Source of the DNA: CADDZO01 sp035294145
GTDB taxonomy: Bacteria > Chloroflexota > Dormibacteria > Dormibacterales > Dormibacteraceae
Direction: 5' to 3'
Length of the DNA stretch: 25,254 nucleotides
NCBI GenBank assembly: GCA_035294145.1
Contig: DATGLL010000013.1
Span: 1-25,254 of the forward strand
Below the pieces are notes generated by a model. The model ran no database searches and was not told the origin of the DNA. It worked only from the letters and a program-made list of their open reading frames with translations. Numbering within the stretch: position 1 is the stretch's first letter; every line of letters starts with the position of its first letter. Of this stretch, positions 1-8,884 are shown piece after piece. The translations under genes were made by a program, and so were the position numbers.

Positions 1-3000
1 CCCCGGCGCTTCGAGGTCGTGCGCTACCCGGCAGGGGCGACCCGCCCGGCGACGAGCCGGGTGAAGGTGCCGATCGCCCTCCGCCCTGCCCCCGGCGTGA
101 CCGAGCTGGAGTTGGCCTGGGTCGAGGAGCTGGCCCGGATGGGGGTCGAGCACTACTTCAACGCCCCCCGCCATCGCCTCCCCGACGGCTCGGTGCTGCG
201 CGTCGAGCTGGCGCTGGGCCGTGGCGACCTCCCCCGCCACGAGCCGGTCCGGGTCCATGCCGGCGACTTCCCGACCACGGTCATGTCCTGGGGGGCGAGG
301 GCGCCCTGGGCGTACCAGCAGGCGCACGCCGCCCCCCTGGTGCCCTTCGCCCACGAGGTCGGCCACCTCCTGGGCCTGGACGACGAGTACGCGGACCCTC
401 GGGTCCCGGAGCGGAGGACCTTCGCCGATGGCTCGCTGATGGGGGATTGGCCCTACCGGGGGCTGAACCATCGGCTGTTGGAGACCCTCGGACGGCGCCT
501 GGGCGAGGCGCTGCCGGTGCCTCCGGAGGCCCAGGCCGTGGGTCTGATCGGGGAGCCATACGATCCCCTCTCCAACCGTCGGGCGACCCTGCTCACCGCC
601 GCGGTCAGGCTCGAGCAGCTCCTCGACCAGCCGCTCCCGCAGCGGGCGTCCGAGATCCGAGCGCTCCGCAACTCGATCGGGGCGTACGCGCAGGACGCGC
701 GTGCCTGGATGGAGCGCAACCCCACCGACCCCGACGACGGGCTGGTGGTGAGGGCGCGCCAGGCGACGGCTCGCGCGGCGCAGGCGGTGCCCTCCCTCAC
801 CCTGGCCTGGACGGGATCGATGTGGAGGTTGCTGACCGAGCGGACGGCCTCGGCGCGGGAGCAGCTGGCCGACGCCCAGGCGGGGCTGGCCGCGGCGATG
901 GAGGCCGTGGAGCAAGGGCTCGGCCGAGGCGAGGCGGAGCTGGCCGCCCTGGTCGAGGCCGCCGAGAGGGCCGTGGATGCGCTCAGCCAGGCCGTGGGGG
1001 ACCTCAGATGGCAGGTGGACATGATGCGGGAGGCCCGATCGCTGGCGGCCGAGGTGCTGCAGGAGCTCGGGGCCGCGACGCCCTCGGCGGCCGTGGCGGA
1101 TCCTGCCCTCGGGGCCGAGGTGGAGGCGCTGCTGGCGAGCCCGCTGGCCGAGGAGCTGGGGCGGCTCCTCGACGCCGCCGACCACCAGCGCCTTGCCACC
1201 GCCCGGCGGCTGCACGCCCTGAGGTCGTCCCACCCCGACGTGAGCCCGGGACCGTCACCGGGGTCGGCCGACCTGGAGGGGGGCCCCGCCGGACAGGATG
1301 AGGCCGGGGAAGGGGGCCCGTCGGGGTCGGCGCTCTGGGCCGAGGCCCCGGAGGCACGGTCGGCCCCCTCGCCGGAGCCGGACCCGGAGGCGACGCCCGG
1401 TGCCTCAGGGGCCGCTGGCTCGCCCTTGGAGGTGGCGGTGGTCGCGGCGCGCCTGCGCGCCCTGGGGGAGCGGATGGACGACCTCCGCATGGCGGTGGAC
1501 CGGCTCGAGCGCGAGCAGAGCGGCGCCTCGCCGGGTCGGCTGGGGGAGCTGCGGGCCGAGGTCGAGGCCGCCCTGAGCGCGCTCCGGGAGGAGGCCGAGC
1601 AGGCGGGGAGGCTGGGCGACGATCGGCTCCGCGACACCGTCGAGGCCATGCGGGCGGCGGTGGCGGGAACCCAGGCCTGGCTGGACGTGGCGCTGCCCTC
1701 ACCCACCCCGGCCACGCCCCCCGCGCCCGCGGGCACCGGCCCGGATCTGGCCCCCGTCCTCGACCGGCTCCAGGAGCGACTGGCAGGGGTGGAGGAGGCG
1801 GTGCAGGTCTACCAGGAGCACCTGGAGCGAGGGACGTCGCCGGAGCAGCTGGCCGGGCGGCGGGCCGACGCCGAGGCCTCGCTGGGGGAGCTCGGGGCGG
1901 CGATCGAGCAGGCGGAGGCGCTGGCCGACGACCGGCTGAGGGGCCTGATCCAGCGGATGCAGGAGGCGCTGGAGCGCCACCGGACGCTGGTCGATGCCCT
2001 CACCGCCCTGGCCCCCCGCCCGGAGCCGCCCAACCCGGCCGCCACGCTGCTCGCCACCCGCTCCGCCAAGGGTGAGGCCACCGATCCCCTGGAGGAGCGG
2101 CTGAGGGAGGCGCTCCGCACCCTGGCCGACCCTCACGCCCTCCCCGGGGCGCTGGCGGCGCGGGAGGAGGAGCTGCGCAAGGCGTTGAAGCTTGAGGCCT
2201 TGCGGCAGGGCCCGACCCTGGACCAGGGGGCGCCCCCGAGCCCGGCCGGGGCCGGGGAGCCGAGCCCGGCCGAGCTGGCCCTCCAGGTGGCCGAGGCGCT
2301 GCGCCTGCGCCGACAGGGAGGAGCGGCGCCGGCGCCACCGACCCTGCCAGAGCCTGGAGCGGGGATCCTCCCCGCCCCAGGCTCCCTTCTCTCCTCGCTC
2401 CTCTCCGTCCTCGGCTCCCTTCCCCCGGACCCCCAGGTGGTGGACCGTCTTCGCCTCCTCTACGACCCCAACCTGACCTGGGTGGTGGAGGAGCAGGTCC
2501 TGCCTCTGCGGGTGGTCCTCGGGAGCAAGCGTGTGCCGCGGCTGGACGTGTCCCAGTCGCTGGTGGGGTCGCGGAGCGTCAGCCTCTCCGCCCAGGTGCG
2601 CCGGCGCCGACTGGTCGGCCAGCCAGGGTCGCCCGTGGTCGAGGCGACGGTGTACGAGCTCTTCAACCTGGAGGAGAGCGTGGAGTCGCACGATCTCGTC
2701 CAGCCGATCGGGGCGGAGCTGGAGCTTCCCTTCCTGGGCAACGAGGCGCTCACGCTGGCCGCGGCCGAGCTCCAGGTGTACCTGCAGCGGTCCGCGGGGG
2801 AGAAGCGCACCGAGCGCTACGAGGGCGCGCTGGAGGTGATCGCCAAGGTCAGCTGGGCCGGCGGCGGCCAGAGCGTGGAGCGGGCCTTCTTCCCCGGCCG
2901 GCGGACGCGGGAGCAGGTCCGCGTGGGCGACCAGACCTCGCTCGTGATCTACCCCCGGCTGAGCTTCCTCAACGACTACCTCCACCTCATGTGGTCGGCC

Positions 3001-4158
3001 AGGCTCAACCTGCGCGAGCGCGGCGGGGGCGGCATGGAGGCGGAGGTGGAGATGGGCCCGGCGATGGACTTGAACCTCGACCTCCACCAAGGGTGGTTCA
3101 CCGGCCCCGGGGGGGTGCTGGGCGGGGGGACCGTCGGTCCCGTGGAGTGGGCCTCGGTGGTGACCCAGGGCTCCAAGCTGGAGCTGGATCTCTTCCTGCC
3201 CCGACGGGCCGGGAGGCTGCCACGGTGGATGGTGCCGCTCCTGCGCTGGGCCACGGATCGCACGCGGCCTCCGGCCTCGACCCCGACCCCAGCCTCGACG
3301 CCGGCGTCACAGGCGTCGGCCGCCTTGAGCGAGCGCGATCAGCGCCTCATGGAGGCCTGGCGGCTCGCCTACCAGGATGGGGTCGGCTCGGACCAGCTCG
3401 GCGCCGCCATCGACGCGGCCCGGGAGGCCGCGGATCGGGCCCGGTCGCTCCTGCCGGGCGCTGGCCGGGCCGAGGCCGGGGTCGACCTCGCCGACCTCGA
3501 GCTGAGGCTGCTCGGGCGGCGCTGGCAAGACCTCCGGCTCGCCGAGGAGGTCGCCGAGGCGGTCCGGCGCTTCGAGGAGCTGATCCGCTCCCCTTCCGGG
3601 CCGGCACCGCTGGCCGAGGTGGCGAGGGGGTTGAGCCAGGGCCGGGCCGAGGTCCAGACGGCGCGTGAGGAGATGGCGGGCCGCCGTGGCACCCCCTCGA
3701 GCTCGGCTCCGGCGCAGGCGCGCCTGGCCCAGGCCCTGGACCGGCTGGAGCAGGCGATCGCGGAGGCCGACCGCCAGCTGGAGCAGCTGGGGCGACGCTG
3801 GGCGGACCTCGATCGACTGATCCGGACGGCCAGGAAGGCGAGGCTGGGCCAGGCCGTCCTGGAGCCTGCCCTCGAGGCCCGGAGGACGGCCGAGTGGCTG
3901 TTGGCGACCCTCACGGCTGAGACCTCGGCGGCCCGGGACGAGATGGGCCGTGCTCGACGGAGGCTCGGACCACCCCCTGGTGGCCCGACCCGGCTGCCGA
4001 CGTCGCCACCGGGCTCGGGAGGGGCAAGGACGACCGGGCCCCACGCTCGGCTCCGGATCACGCCGCTTCCCATTCGTGCCCTGCGGCTGTGGTCGGTGCC
4101 GATGCGGCCTCGCCTCCAGCGTCGGCAGCGACGCCCAGACGTCGGGCAGAGGCCGTGA
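1..4158 (+). CDS. Giant metzincin-motif, coiled-coil protein of the T7SS locus (5' partial)
   Basis: The reading frame is open from base 1, so the start lies upstream; 1385 residues are visible. Near the N-terminus is a zinc-protease signature HEVGHLLGLDD (H118, E119, H122, G125, D128), the HExxHxxGxxD form of metzincins, with a Met-turn candidate SLMG at M147. Then follow Ala/Glu/Leu-rich coiled coil (about 195-405), a Pro/Gly linker (about 412-475), more coiled coil (about 478-670), a probable beta-rich domain (about 810-1070), a Thr/Pro linker and a third coiled coil (about 1104-1317). The last ~65 residues are low-complexity Pro/Arg. The stop overlaps the eccC start as GTGA, so the two are probably co-translated, which suggests a T7SS substrate or accessory protein. 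No signal peptide can be judged because the N-terminus is missing. I do not recognise the full-length architecture; protease activity is inferred from the motif only. Confidence 0.8.
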   Translation, partial: PRRFEVVRYPAGATRPATSRVKVPIALRPAPGVTELELAWVEELARMGVEHYFNAPRHRLPDGSVLRVELALGRGDLPRHEPVRVHAGDFPTTVMSWGARAPWAYQQAHAAPLVPFAHEVGHLLGLDDEYADPRVPERRTFADGSLMGDWPYRGLNHRLLETLGRRLGEALPVPPEAQAVGLIGEPYDPLSNRRATLLTAAVRLEQLLDQPLPQRASEIRALRNSIGAYAQDARAWMERNPTDPDDGLVVRARQATARAAQAVPSLTLAWTGSMWRLLTERTASAREQLADAQAGLAAAMEAVEQGLGRGEAELAALVEAAERAVDALSQAVGDLRWQVDMMREARSLAAEVLQELGAATPSAAVADPALGAEVEALLASPLAEELGRLLDAADHQRLATARRLHALRSSHPDVSPGPSPGSADLEGGPAGQDEAGEGGPSGSALWAEAPEARSAPSPEPDPEATPGASGAAGSPLEVAVVAARLRALGERMDDLRMAVDRLEREQSGASPGRLGELRAEVEAALSALREEAEQAGRLGDDRLRDTVEAMRAAVAGTQAWLDVALPSPTPATPPAPAGTGPDLAPVLDRLQERLAGVEEAVQVYQEHLERGTSPEQLAGRRADAEASLGELGAAIEQAEALADDRLRGLIQRMQEALERHRTLVDALTALAPRPEPPNPAATLLATRSAKGEATDPLEERLREALRTLADPHALPGALAAREEELRKALKLEALRQGPTLDQGAPPSPAGAGEPSPAELALQVAEALRLRRQGGAAPAPPTLPEPGAGILPAPGSLLSSLLSVLGSLPPDPQVVDRLRLLYDPNLTWVVEEQVLPLRVVLGSKRVPRLDVSQSLVGSRSVSLSAQVRRRRLVGQPGSPVVEATVYELFNLEESVESHDLVQPIGAELELPFLGNEALTLAAAELQVYLQRSAGEKRTERYEGALEVIAKVSWAGGGQSVERAFFPGRRTREQVRVGDQTSLVIYPRLSFLNDYLHLMWSARLNLRERGGGGMEAEVEMGPAMDLNLDLHQGWFTGPGGVLGGGTVGPVEWASVVTQGSKLELDLFLPRRAGRLPRWMVPLLRWATDRTRPPASTPTPASTPASQASAALSERDQRLMEAWRLAYQDGVGSDQLGAAIDAAREAADRARSLLPGAGRAEAGVDLADLELRLLGRRWQDLRLAEEVAEAVRRFEELIRSPSGPAPLAEVARGLSQGRAEVQTAREEMAGRRGTPSSSAPAQARLAQALDRLEQAIAEADRQLEQLGRRWADLDRLIRTARKARLGQAVLEPALEARRTAEWLLATLTAETSAARDEMGRARRRLGPPPGGPTRLPTSPPGSGGARTTGPHARLRITPLPIRALRLWSVPMRPRLQRRQRRPDVGQRP

Positions 4159-7100
4159 GCACGGTCGTCCTCCACCGGCCAGCCCGCCTCCTGCCCCCGC
4201 CGGTGCCCGACCAAGAGGTGGTGGTCAGCGCGCCCCCTGGTGAGCCATCGGGCCCAGGGCTGGCCTGGTGGCCGCAGCTCCTCTTCCCTGTGGTGACGGT
4301 CCTGGGGAGCGCCTACTTCATCGCCTTCAACCCCAACCCCACCTTCATCGCCATCAGCGTCACCATGGCCCTGGCCTCGGTCGCCATCAGCATGGCGATC
4401 GTGCTCCAGCAGCTCACCCTGGCCCGGCGGCGGGCACGCGAGGACCGCGATCGGTACCTGGCCTACCTGGAGCAGCTGGGCGAGGAGGCGAGAGCGGTGG
4501 CTCGACGTCAGGAGGAGGCCAGTCGCTTCGTCCACCCCCGCCTGGTCGAGCTGTGGGCCATGGCCTGCGACCGGGCCCGAGTCTGGGAGCGGCGCCCGAC
4601 CGATCCCGACTTCGCCACGGTGCGGATCGGCCGAGGCCCGGTGCCGCTGGCCACGCCGCTCCGGCTGGAGGCCGGCGACCCGCTCGGGCATCGACGCCCC
4701 GACCTGCTCCGGGCCGCGGAGCGGCTGGTTGCGGCCTACCGGTTCGTGCCCGACCAACCGGTGCTGCTCGACCTGCGGCAGCACCCGGTGGTCAGCGTCG
4801 TGGGGCCGCGGGAGGTGGGACGGACCGTGGCCAGGGCCGCCCTGCTCGAGCTGGCCACCTGCTGCGCCCCTGACGACCTGATGGTGGCGGTGGGCACCGA
4901 CCCCGCCGTCGAGGGCGACTGGGCGCCAGCGCGGTGGCTGCCCCACGCCCTCGACCCGGAGGGTGGGCTGCGCTTCGGCCCGGGGGAGCGGGTGCTGGAA
5001 GGGCTCGAGGGCGAGATCGCCCGCCGTCGGGAGCGGGCCCGTCGCCGCCTCGGCGCCGGCCGGGCGGGCGAGGTCGAGCCCCAGCCCCACCTGCTGGTGG
5101 TCGTCGACGGCTACTCGGCGGGCTCGTCCCTCTCCCGGCGGGAGGGCCTGCGGGAGCTGGTGGAGCGGGCCCCGGACTTCGACGCCAGCCTCCTCTTCCT
5201 GGTCGAGACGCAGCGTGACGAGCCGCCTCGGGTGGACGCCCGGATCCGGGTCGAGGCGAGCGGCGCCTTCGTCGCCGAGGTGGGCCGAGCCGACCGTCGG
5301 GCCGGGGTGGTCGAGCCCGGCGAGCCCGGGCTCGAGGAGGCCCTGGCGAGGCGGCTCGCGCCACTCCGGCTGGGGGAGCGGGAGGCGGCCAGCGCGCTCA
5401 CCGAGACCCGAAGCCTGTTCCAGCTCCTGGGCGCCGGCGCGGCCCAGGAGCTGGACGTGGAGGGGCGCTGGCGCTCCCGTCCTCCCGAGGACCTGCTCCG
5501 GGTGCCGATCGGGGTGGGGGCCGACGGGGGCCCGGAGGTCCTGGACCTGAGGGAGGCCGCCCAAGGGGGGATGGGACCGCACGGGCTGGTGATCGGTGCC
5601 ACCGGCTCCGGGAAGAGCGAGCTGCTGCGCACCCTGATCACGGCCCTGGCGGTCACCCATCCCCCCCAAACCCTGGCCATGGTGCTGGTCGACTTCAAGG
5701 GCGGGGCCGCCTTCGCCGACCTCGCCCCCCTCCCGCACGTGGCGGGCATGATCACCAACCTGGCCGACGACCTGACCATGGTCGATCGCATGCAGGCGGC
5801 CCTGTTCGGGGAGATGCAGCGGCGGCAGGGCCTGCTCCGCCGGGCCGGCAACCTCGACAGCGTCCGTGAGTACCAACGACGCCAGGCGAGCGGCCAGCTG
5901 GAGGGCTGGGAGCCCCTTCCCTACCTCCTGATTGTGGTCGACGAGTTCGGCGAGCTGCTCGCCAGCCGGCCCGACTTCATCGACCTCTTCGTCGCCATCG
6001 GCCGGGTGGGCCGGAGCCTGGGCATGCACCTGCTGCTGGCCAGCCAGCGACTGGAGGAGGGACGCCTGCGCGGGCTCGAGAGCCACCTCTCCTTCCGGAT
6101 CTGCCTGCGCACCTTCAGCCCCGCCGAGAGCCATGCCGTGCTGGGCACCAACGACGCCTACACCCTGCCCCCGATCCCGGGCTCGGCCTATCTCAAGGTC
6201 CACAGCGAGCGGCTCGACCGTTTCCGGGCGGCCTTCGTCTCGGGGCCGGCGGTGGATCGTGGCCCTCGCCCCGCCCCGGCTGGGGCGCTGGAGGCGTGGG
6301 GGCTCGCCCTGGCCGCCCCCCTGCCGGGGGCCGACGTGGTCAGGACCGACCCCGAGTCCCCCTCCGAGATGTCGGTGGCGGTGGCGCGGGTGGTCGCCAC
6401 CGGCGCCCCCCGCGCCCACCAGGTCTGGCTGCCGCCCCTGGCCGGGCGGGTCCCGCTCCATCGGCTGCTACCGACACCCCGGCGCCTGGGGGAGCGAGGG
6501 CTGCAGGCGGCTGAGCGCCCGGCTCCCGGCCCCCTCCAGGTGCCGCTGGGCCTGCTCGACCTGCCCCTGGAGCAGGCCCAGCGGCCCTTCCTCGTCGACC
6601 TGGCCGGGTGGGCTGGGCACCTGGTGGTGGTGGGCGCCCCCCAGAGCGGCAAGAGCACGTTGCTGGTCACCCTCGCGCTCGCGCTCCTGGCCACGCACAC
6701 CCCCGACGAGGTGCGGATCTACGCCATCGACTACGGGGGCGGCTCGCTGTCCGCGCTGGCCTCGGCCCCGCACGTGGGCGACGTGGCCGTGAGGACGGAG
6801 CCGGAGAAGGTCCGCCGCACCATCGCCCAGCTCTGGGCCATGGTCGACGAGCGTGACCTCCGCCTACGCGAGCTGGGGGTGGACTCGCCGGAGACGCTGC
6901 GCCGGCGGCGGGCGGAGGGCTCGCTGCCGCCCGAGCTGGCCTGCGACGTGTTCCTCCTGATCGATGGCTGGGGGGCGGTGCGCGACGAGGTCGAGGACCT
7001 GGAGGCCGAGCTGCGCGACCTCGCCGCCCGGGGCCTGCGGGTGGCCTGCCACCTGGTGCTGACCGCGAACCGTTGGCAGGAGGTGCGGCCCAACCTCCGC

Positions 7101-8060
7101 GACCTGATCGGCGGCCGGCTGGAGCTGCGGCTCAACGAACCGGCCGAGTCGGAGATCGACCGTCGGATGGCCGCGGCCATCCCGGTGGGGACGCCAGGGC
7201 GGGCGCTCGCCCCCGACGGCCATCACCTGCAGGTGGCGCTCCCCGACCTGGGCGCCCCCCTCGAGGAGGTGCTGGAGGCGATGGCGGCCGCCTGGCCGGG
7301 CCCCGTGGCCTCGCCGATCCGCGTACTCCCGGGGCGGGTCCGGCCAGAGGACCTGCCCCCGCCCGGTGACGAGGGGGTGGTGATCGGGGTGGAGGAGCGG
7401 GCCATGTCCCCGGTGACCCTCGACCTCAGGGGCGCCGACGCCCATTTCCTGGTCTTCGGCGACGCCGAGTCGGGGAAGACCACCTTCCTCCGCTCCTGGA
7501 TGCGGGGGCTCCAGCGCCGCCAGGGGGCGGCCGAGGCCATGTTCTTGGTCGTCGACTACCGTCGCACCCTGCTGGGCGTGGTCGGCGGCGACCAGCTCTG
7601 GGCCTACTGCGGGGCGGCGCCACCGACGGCGGCGGCGGTGCAGGAGCTGGCCAGCGGGATCGTGGAGCGATTGCCGCCACCCGACCTCGCCCCGGAGGCG
7701 ATCGCCGCCCGCTCCTGGTGGAGCGGGCCGGACTTCTACGTCGTCGTCGACGACTACGACCTGGTCGCCTCCTCCAGCGGCAACCCCCTGCTCCCCTTGG
7801 TGGACCTGCTGGCCCAGGGGCGGGACCTGGGGCTGCACCTGGTGCTGGCGCGCCGGGTGGGCGGCATGGCCAGGGCGGGGCTCGATCCCCTGCTGGGCCG
7901 GCTGCGGGAGCTGCGCACGCCCGGCCTGATCCTGTCCGGCGATCCCGCCGAGGGGCCGGTCCTGGGCCTGCACCGGGCCACCCATCAGCCCCCGGGACGT
8001 GGGCTCCTGGTGCGGCGGGGGATGCCACCGGTCCTCGTCCAGACCGTCGATGGGGGGTGA
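4155..8060 (+). CDS. eccC: EccC-type T7SS FtsK/SpoIIIE ATPase
   Basis: Motor and substrate-recognition ATPase of ESX/type VII secretion, anchored in the inner membrane. The GTG at 4155 is chosen over an upstream GTG (4089) because the product then begins MSTVVLHRPAR, as EccC proteins do, and overlaps the previous stop by 4 nt. At 1301 aa it has the usual length. Two hydrophobic helices lie near residues 35-85, followed by a linker domain and three FtsK-like ATPase modules. Walker A motifs are GATGSGKS (from 481), GAPQSGKS (from 827) and GDAESGKT (from 1102). Module 1 has a full Walker B with catalytic Glu (VVDEF, D596/E597). Modules 2 (LLIDGWG) and 3 (VVDDYD) lack the usual Glu, matching the family pattern in which mainly the first ATPase hydrolyses ATP. 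The WXG100 genes directly downstream are its expected substrates. Confidence 0.95.
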   Translation: MSTVVLHRPARLLPPPVPDQEVVVSAPPGEPSGPGLAWWPQLLFPVVTVLGSAYFIAFNPNPTFIAISVTMALASVAISMAIVLQQLTLARRRAREDRDRYLAYLEQLGEEARAVARRQEEASRFVHPRLVELWAMACDRARVWERRPTDPDFATVRIGRGPVPLATPLRLEAGDPLGHRRPDLLRAAERLVAAYRFVPDQPVLLDLRQHPVVSVVGPREVGRTVARAALLELATCCAPDDLMVAVGTDPAVEGDWAPARWLPHALDPEGGLRFGPGERVLEGLEGEIARRRERARRRLGAGRAGEVEPQPHLLVVVDGYSAGSSLSRREGLRELVERAPDFDASLLFLVETQRDEPPRVDARIRVEASGAFVAEVGRADRRAGVVEPGEPGLEEALARRLAPLRLGEREAASALTETRSLFQLLGAGAAQELDVEGRWRSRPPEDLLRVPIGVGADGGPEVLDLREAAQGGMGPHGLVIGATGSGKSELLRTLITALAVTHPPQTLAMVLVDFKGGAAFADLAPLPHVAGMITNLADDLTMVDRMQAALFGEMQRRQGLLRRAGNLDSVREYQRRQASGQLEGWEPLPYLLIVVDEFGELLASRPDFIDLFVAIGRVGRSLGMHLLLASQRLEEGRLRGLESHLSFRICLRTFSPAESHAVLGTNDAYTLPPIPGSAYLKVHSERLDRFRAAFVSGPAVDRGPRPAPAGALEAWGLALAAPLPGADVVRTDPESPSEMSVAVARVVATGAPRAHQVWLPPLAGRVPLHRLLPTPRRLGERGLQAAERPAPGPLQVPLGLLDLPLEQAQRPFLVDLAGWAGHLVVVGAPQSGKSTLLVTLALALLATHTPDEVRIYAIDYGGGSLSALASAPHVGDVAVRTEPEKVRRTIAQLWAMVDERDLRLRELGVDSPETLRRRRAEGSLPPELACDVFLLIDGWGAVRDEVEDLEAELRDLAARGLRVACHLVLTANRWQEVRPNLRDLIGGRLELRLNEPAESEIDRRMAAAIPVGTPGRALAPDGHHLQVALPDLGAPLEEVLEAMAAAWPGPVASPIRVLPGRVRPEDLPPPGDEGVVIGVEERAMSPVTLDLRGADAHFLVFGDAESGKTTFLRSWMRGLQRRQGAAEAMFLVVDYRRTLLGVVGGDQLWAYCGAAPPTAAAVQELASGIVERLPPPDLAPEAIAARSWWSGPDFYVVVDDYDLVASSSGNPLLPLVDLLAQGRDLGLHLVLARRVGGMARAGLDPLLGRLRELRTPGLILSGDPAEGPVLGLHRATHQPPGRGLLVRRGMPPVLVQTVDGG

Positions 8061-8152
8061 GGGGATGCCCCATCCTCCCGTCCCCACTCGAGCCCGCTCC
8101 TTGGCCATGCCAAAGAGGCTCCAGCCCGAGGCCGGTCTCGGCCGACGGGTGG

Positions 8153-8179
8153 CCCATGAGTGCATTCCCATGAGCGCAT
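8153..8179 (+). repeat. Tandem 13-nt direct repeat before the WXG100 genes
   Basis: CCCATGAGTGCAT (8153-8165) and CCCATGAGCGCAT (8167-8179) match at 12 of 13 positions with a 14-nt period. They sit just upstream of the strong ribosome binding site (AAGGAGGA) of the first WXG100 gene. Each copy holds a tiny ORF starting ATGAGYGCA (M-S-A-F-P and M-S-A). The role is unknown: it could be a regulator site, a translational element or chance. Confidence 0.5.
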
Positions 8180-8196
8180 GAAGGAGGAAGCGTGAG

Positions 8197-8565
8197 ATGG
8201 CCTTGAGGACGACCCCGCAACCGGCCGGAGGGACCTCCGGTCTCACCACCGGGGCTGGGTTCTCGACCCAGCTGCCGGTGATGGACAGCGCCCGCGCCTA
8301 CGTGGAGCACGTGGGCGGGTTGATGGTGACCCAGGTCAACACCATGCTGAGCCAGCTGGAGGCGCTCAACCCCTCCACCTGGAGCGGCGAGGCGGCGGCC
8401 GCCTTCGCCCAGGCCAAGGCGCAGTGGGTGAGCGCCCACCAGCACCTGACCAAGGCGCTCAACGACATCGCCATGGGGCTCGACAACAGCCGCAAGGCCT
8501 ACAACCAGGCCGACCTCGACAGCCAGCTCGGCATCGTCAGCTCGGTGCGCGGGCTGAGCCTCTAG
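8197..8565 (+). CDS. WXG100-family (Esx) secreted protein, first of pair
   Basis: Small helical-hairpin protein expected to be exported by EccC as a heterodimer with the next gene product. The 122-aa protein has W62-S63-G64 in the loop between two predicted amphipathic helices and a C-terminal secretion motif YxxxD (Y102-N-Q-A-D106). About 25 N-terminal residues precede the helical core, somewhat longer than the ~100-aa family norm. The ATG follows a strong ribosome binding site (AAGGAGGA, 8 nt spacing). It lies 136 nt after eccC and 13 nt before its partner. It resembles EsxB/CFP-10 in gene order and by carrying the YxxxD motif, but a specific orthology is not claimed. Confidence 0.93.
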   Translation: MALRTTPQPAGGTSGLTTGAGFSTQLPVMDSARAYVEHVGGLMVTQVNTMLSQLEALNPSTWSGEAAAAFAQAKAQWVSAHQHLTKALNDIAMGLDNSRKAYNQADLDSQLGIVSSVRGLSL

Positions 8566-8578
8566 GGGGGAGGAAGCC

Positions 8579-8884
8579 ATGCCGGTGAACGACGTCGGCA
8601 CGCTCACGGTCAACTTCAACGCCATGCTCCAGGCCGCGGACGACGTCCGCACCTGCCACAACGCCCTCGTCCAGGACAAAGAGGGGCTGGATCAGTTCCT
8701 CTCCACGCTGCGCTCCACCTGGGAGGGAGGTGCGGCGTTGAGCTGGAACCAGGTGCAGACCAACTGGAACCAGGCCTGCGACGAGGTCAACATGATCCTC
8801 CTGCACCTCTACAACGCGCTCGAGGTGGCCCTGGGCAACTACCAGGTCACCGAGCGCCAGCTGGAGCAGCTCTGGGGCGGGTGA
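8579..8884 (+). CDS. WXG100-family (Esx) secreted protein, second of pair
   Basis: Partner of the preceding WXG100 protein, forming the expected Esx heterodimer. The 101-aa protein has the turn motif W48-E49-G50 between two helices and a second aromatic-rich segment (SWNQVQTNWNQ). A YxxxE sequence (Y88-Q-V-T-E92) near the C-terminus resembles the export signal, so both members may carry one. The ATG is preceded by GGGGGGAGGAAGCC, a good ribosome binding site. The 3' end overlaps the end of the convergent receiver-like gene by 46 nt. Confidence 0.92.
   Translation: MPVNDVGTLTVNFNAMLQAADDVRTCHNALVQDKEGLDQFLSTLRSTWEGGAALSWNQVQTNWNQACDEVNMILLHLYNALEVALGNYQVTERQLEQLWGG

Noticed and set aside
3369..6461. 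1030-aa reverse-strand open frame opposite the giant protein and eccC
   Set aside because: Product is Gly/His/Gln/Arg-rich with no domain. It mirrors the third codon positions of the forward genes, a usual artefact in very high-GC DNA.
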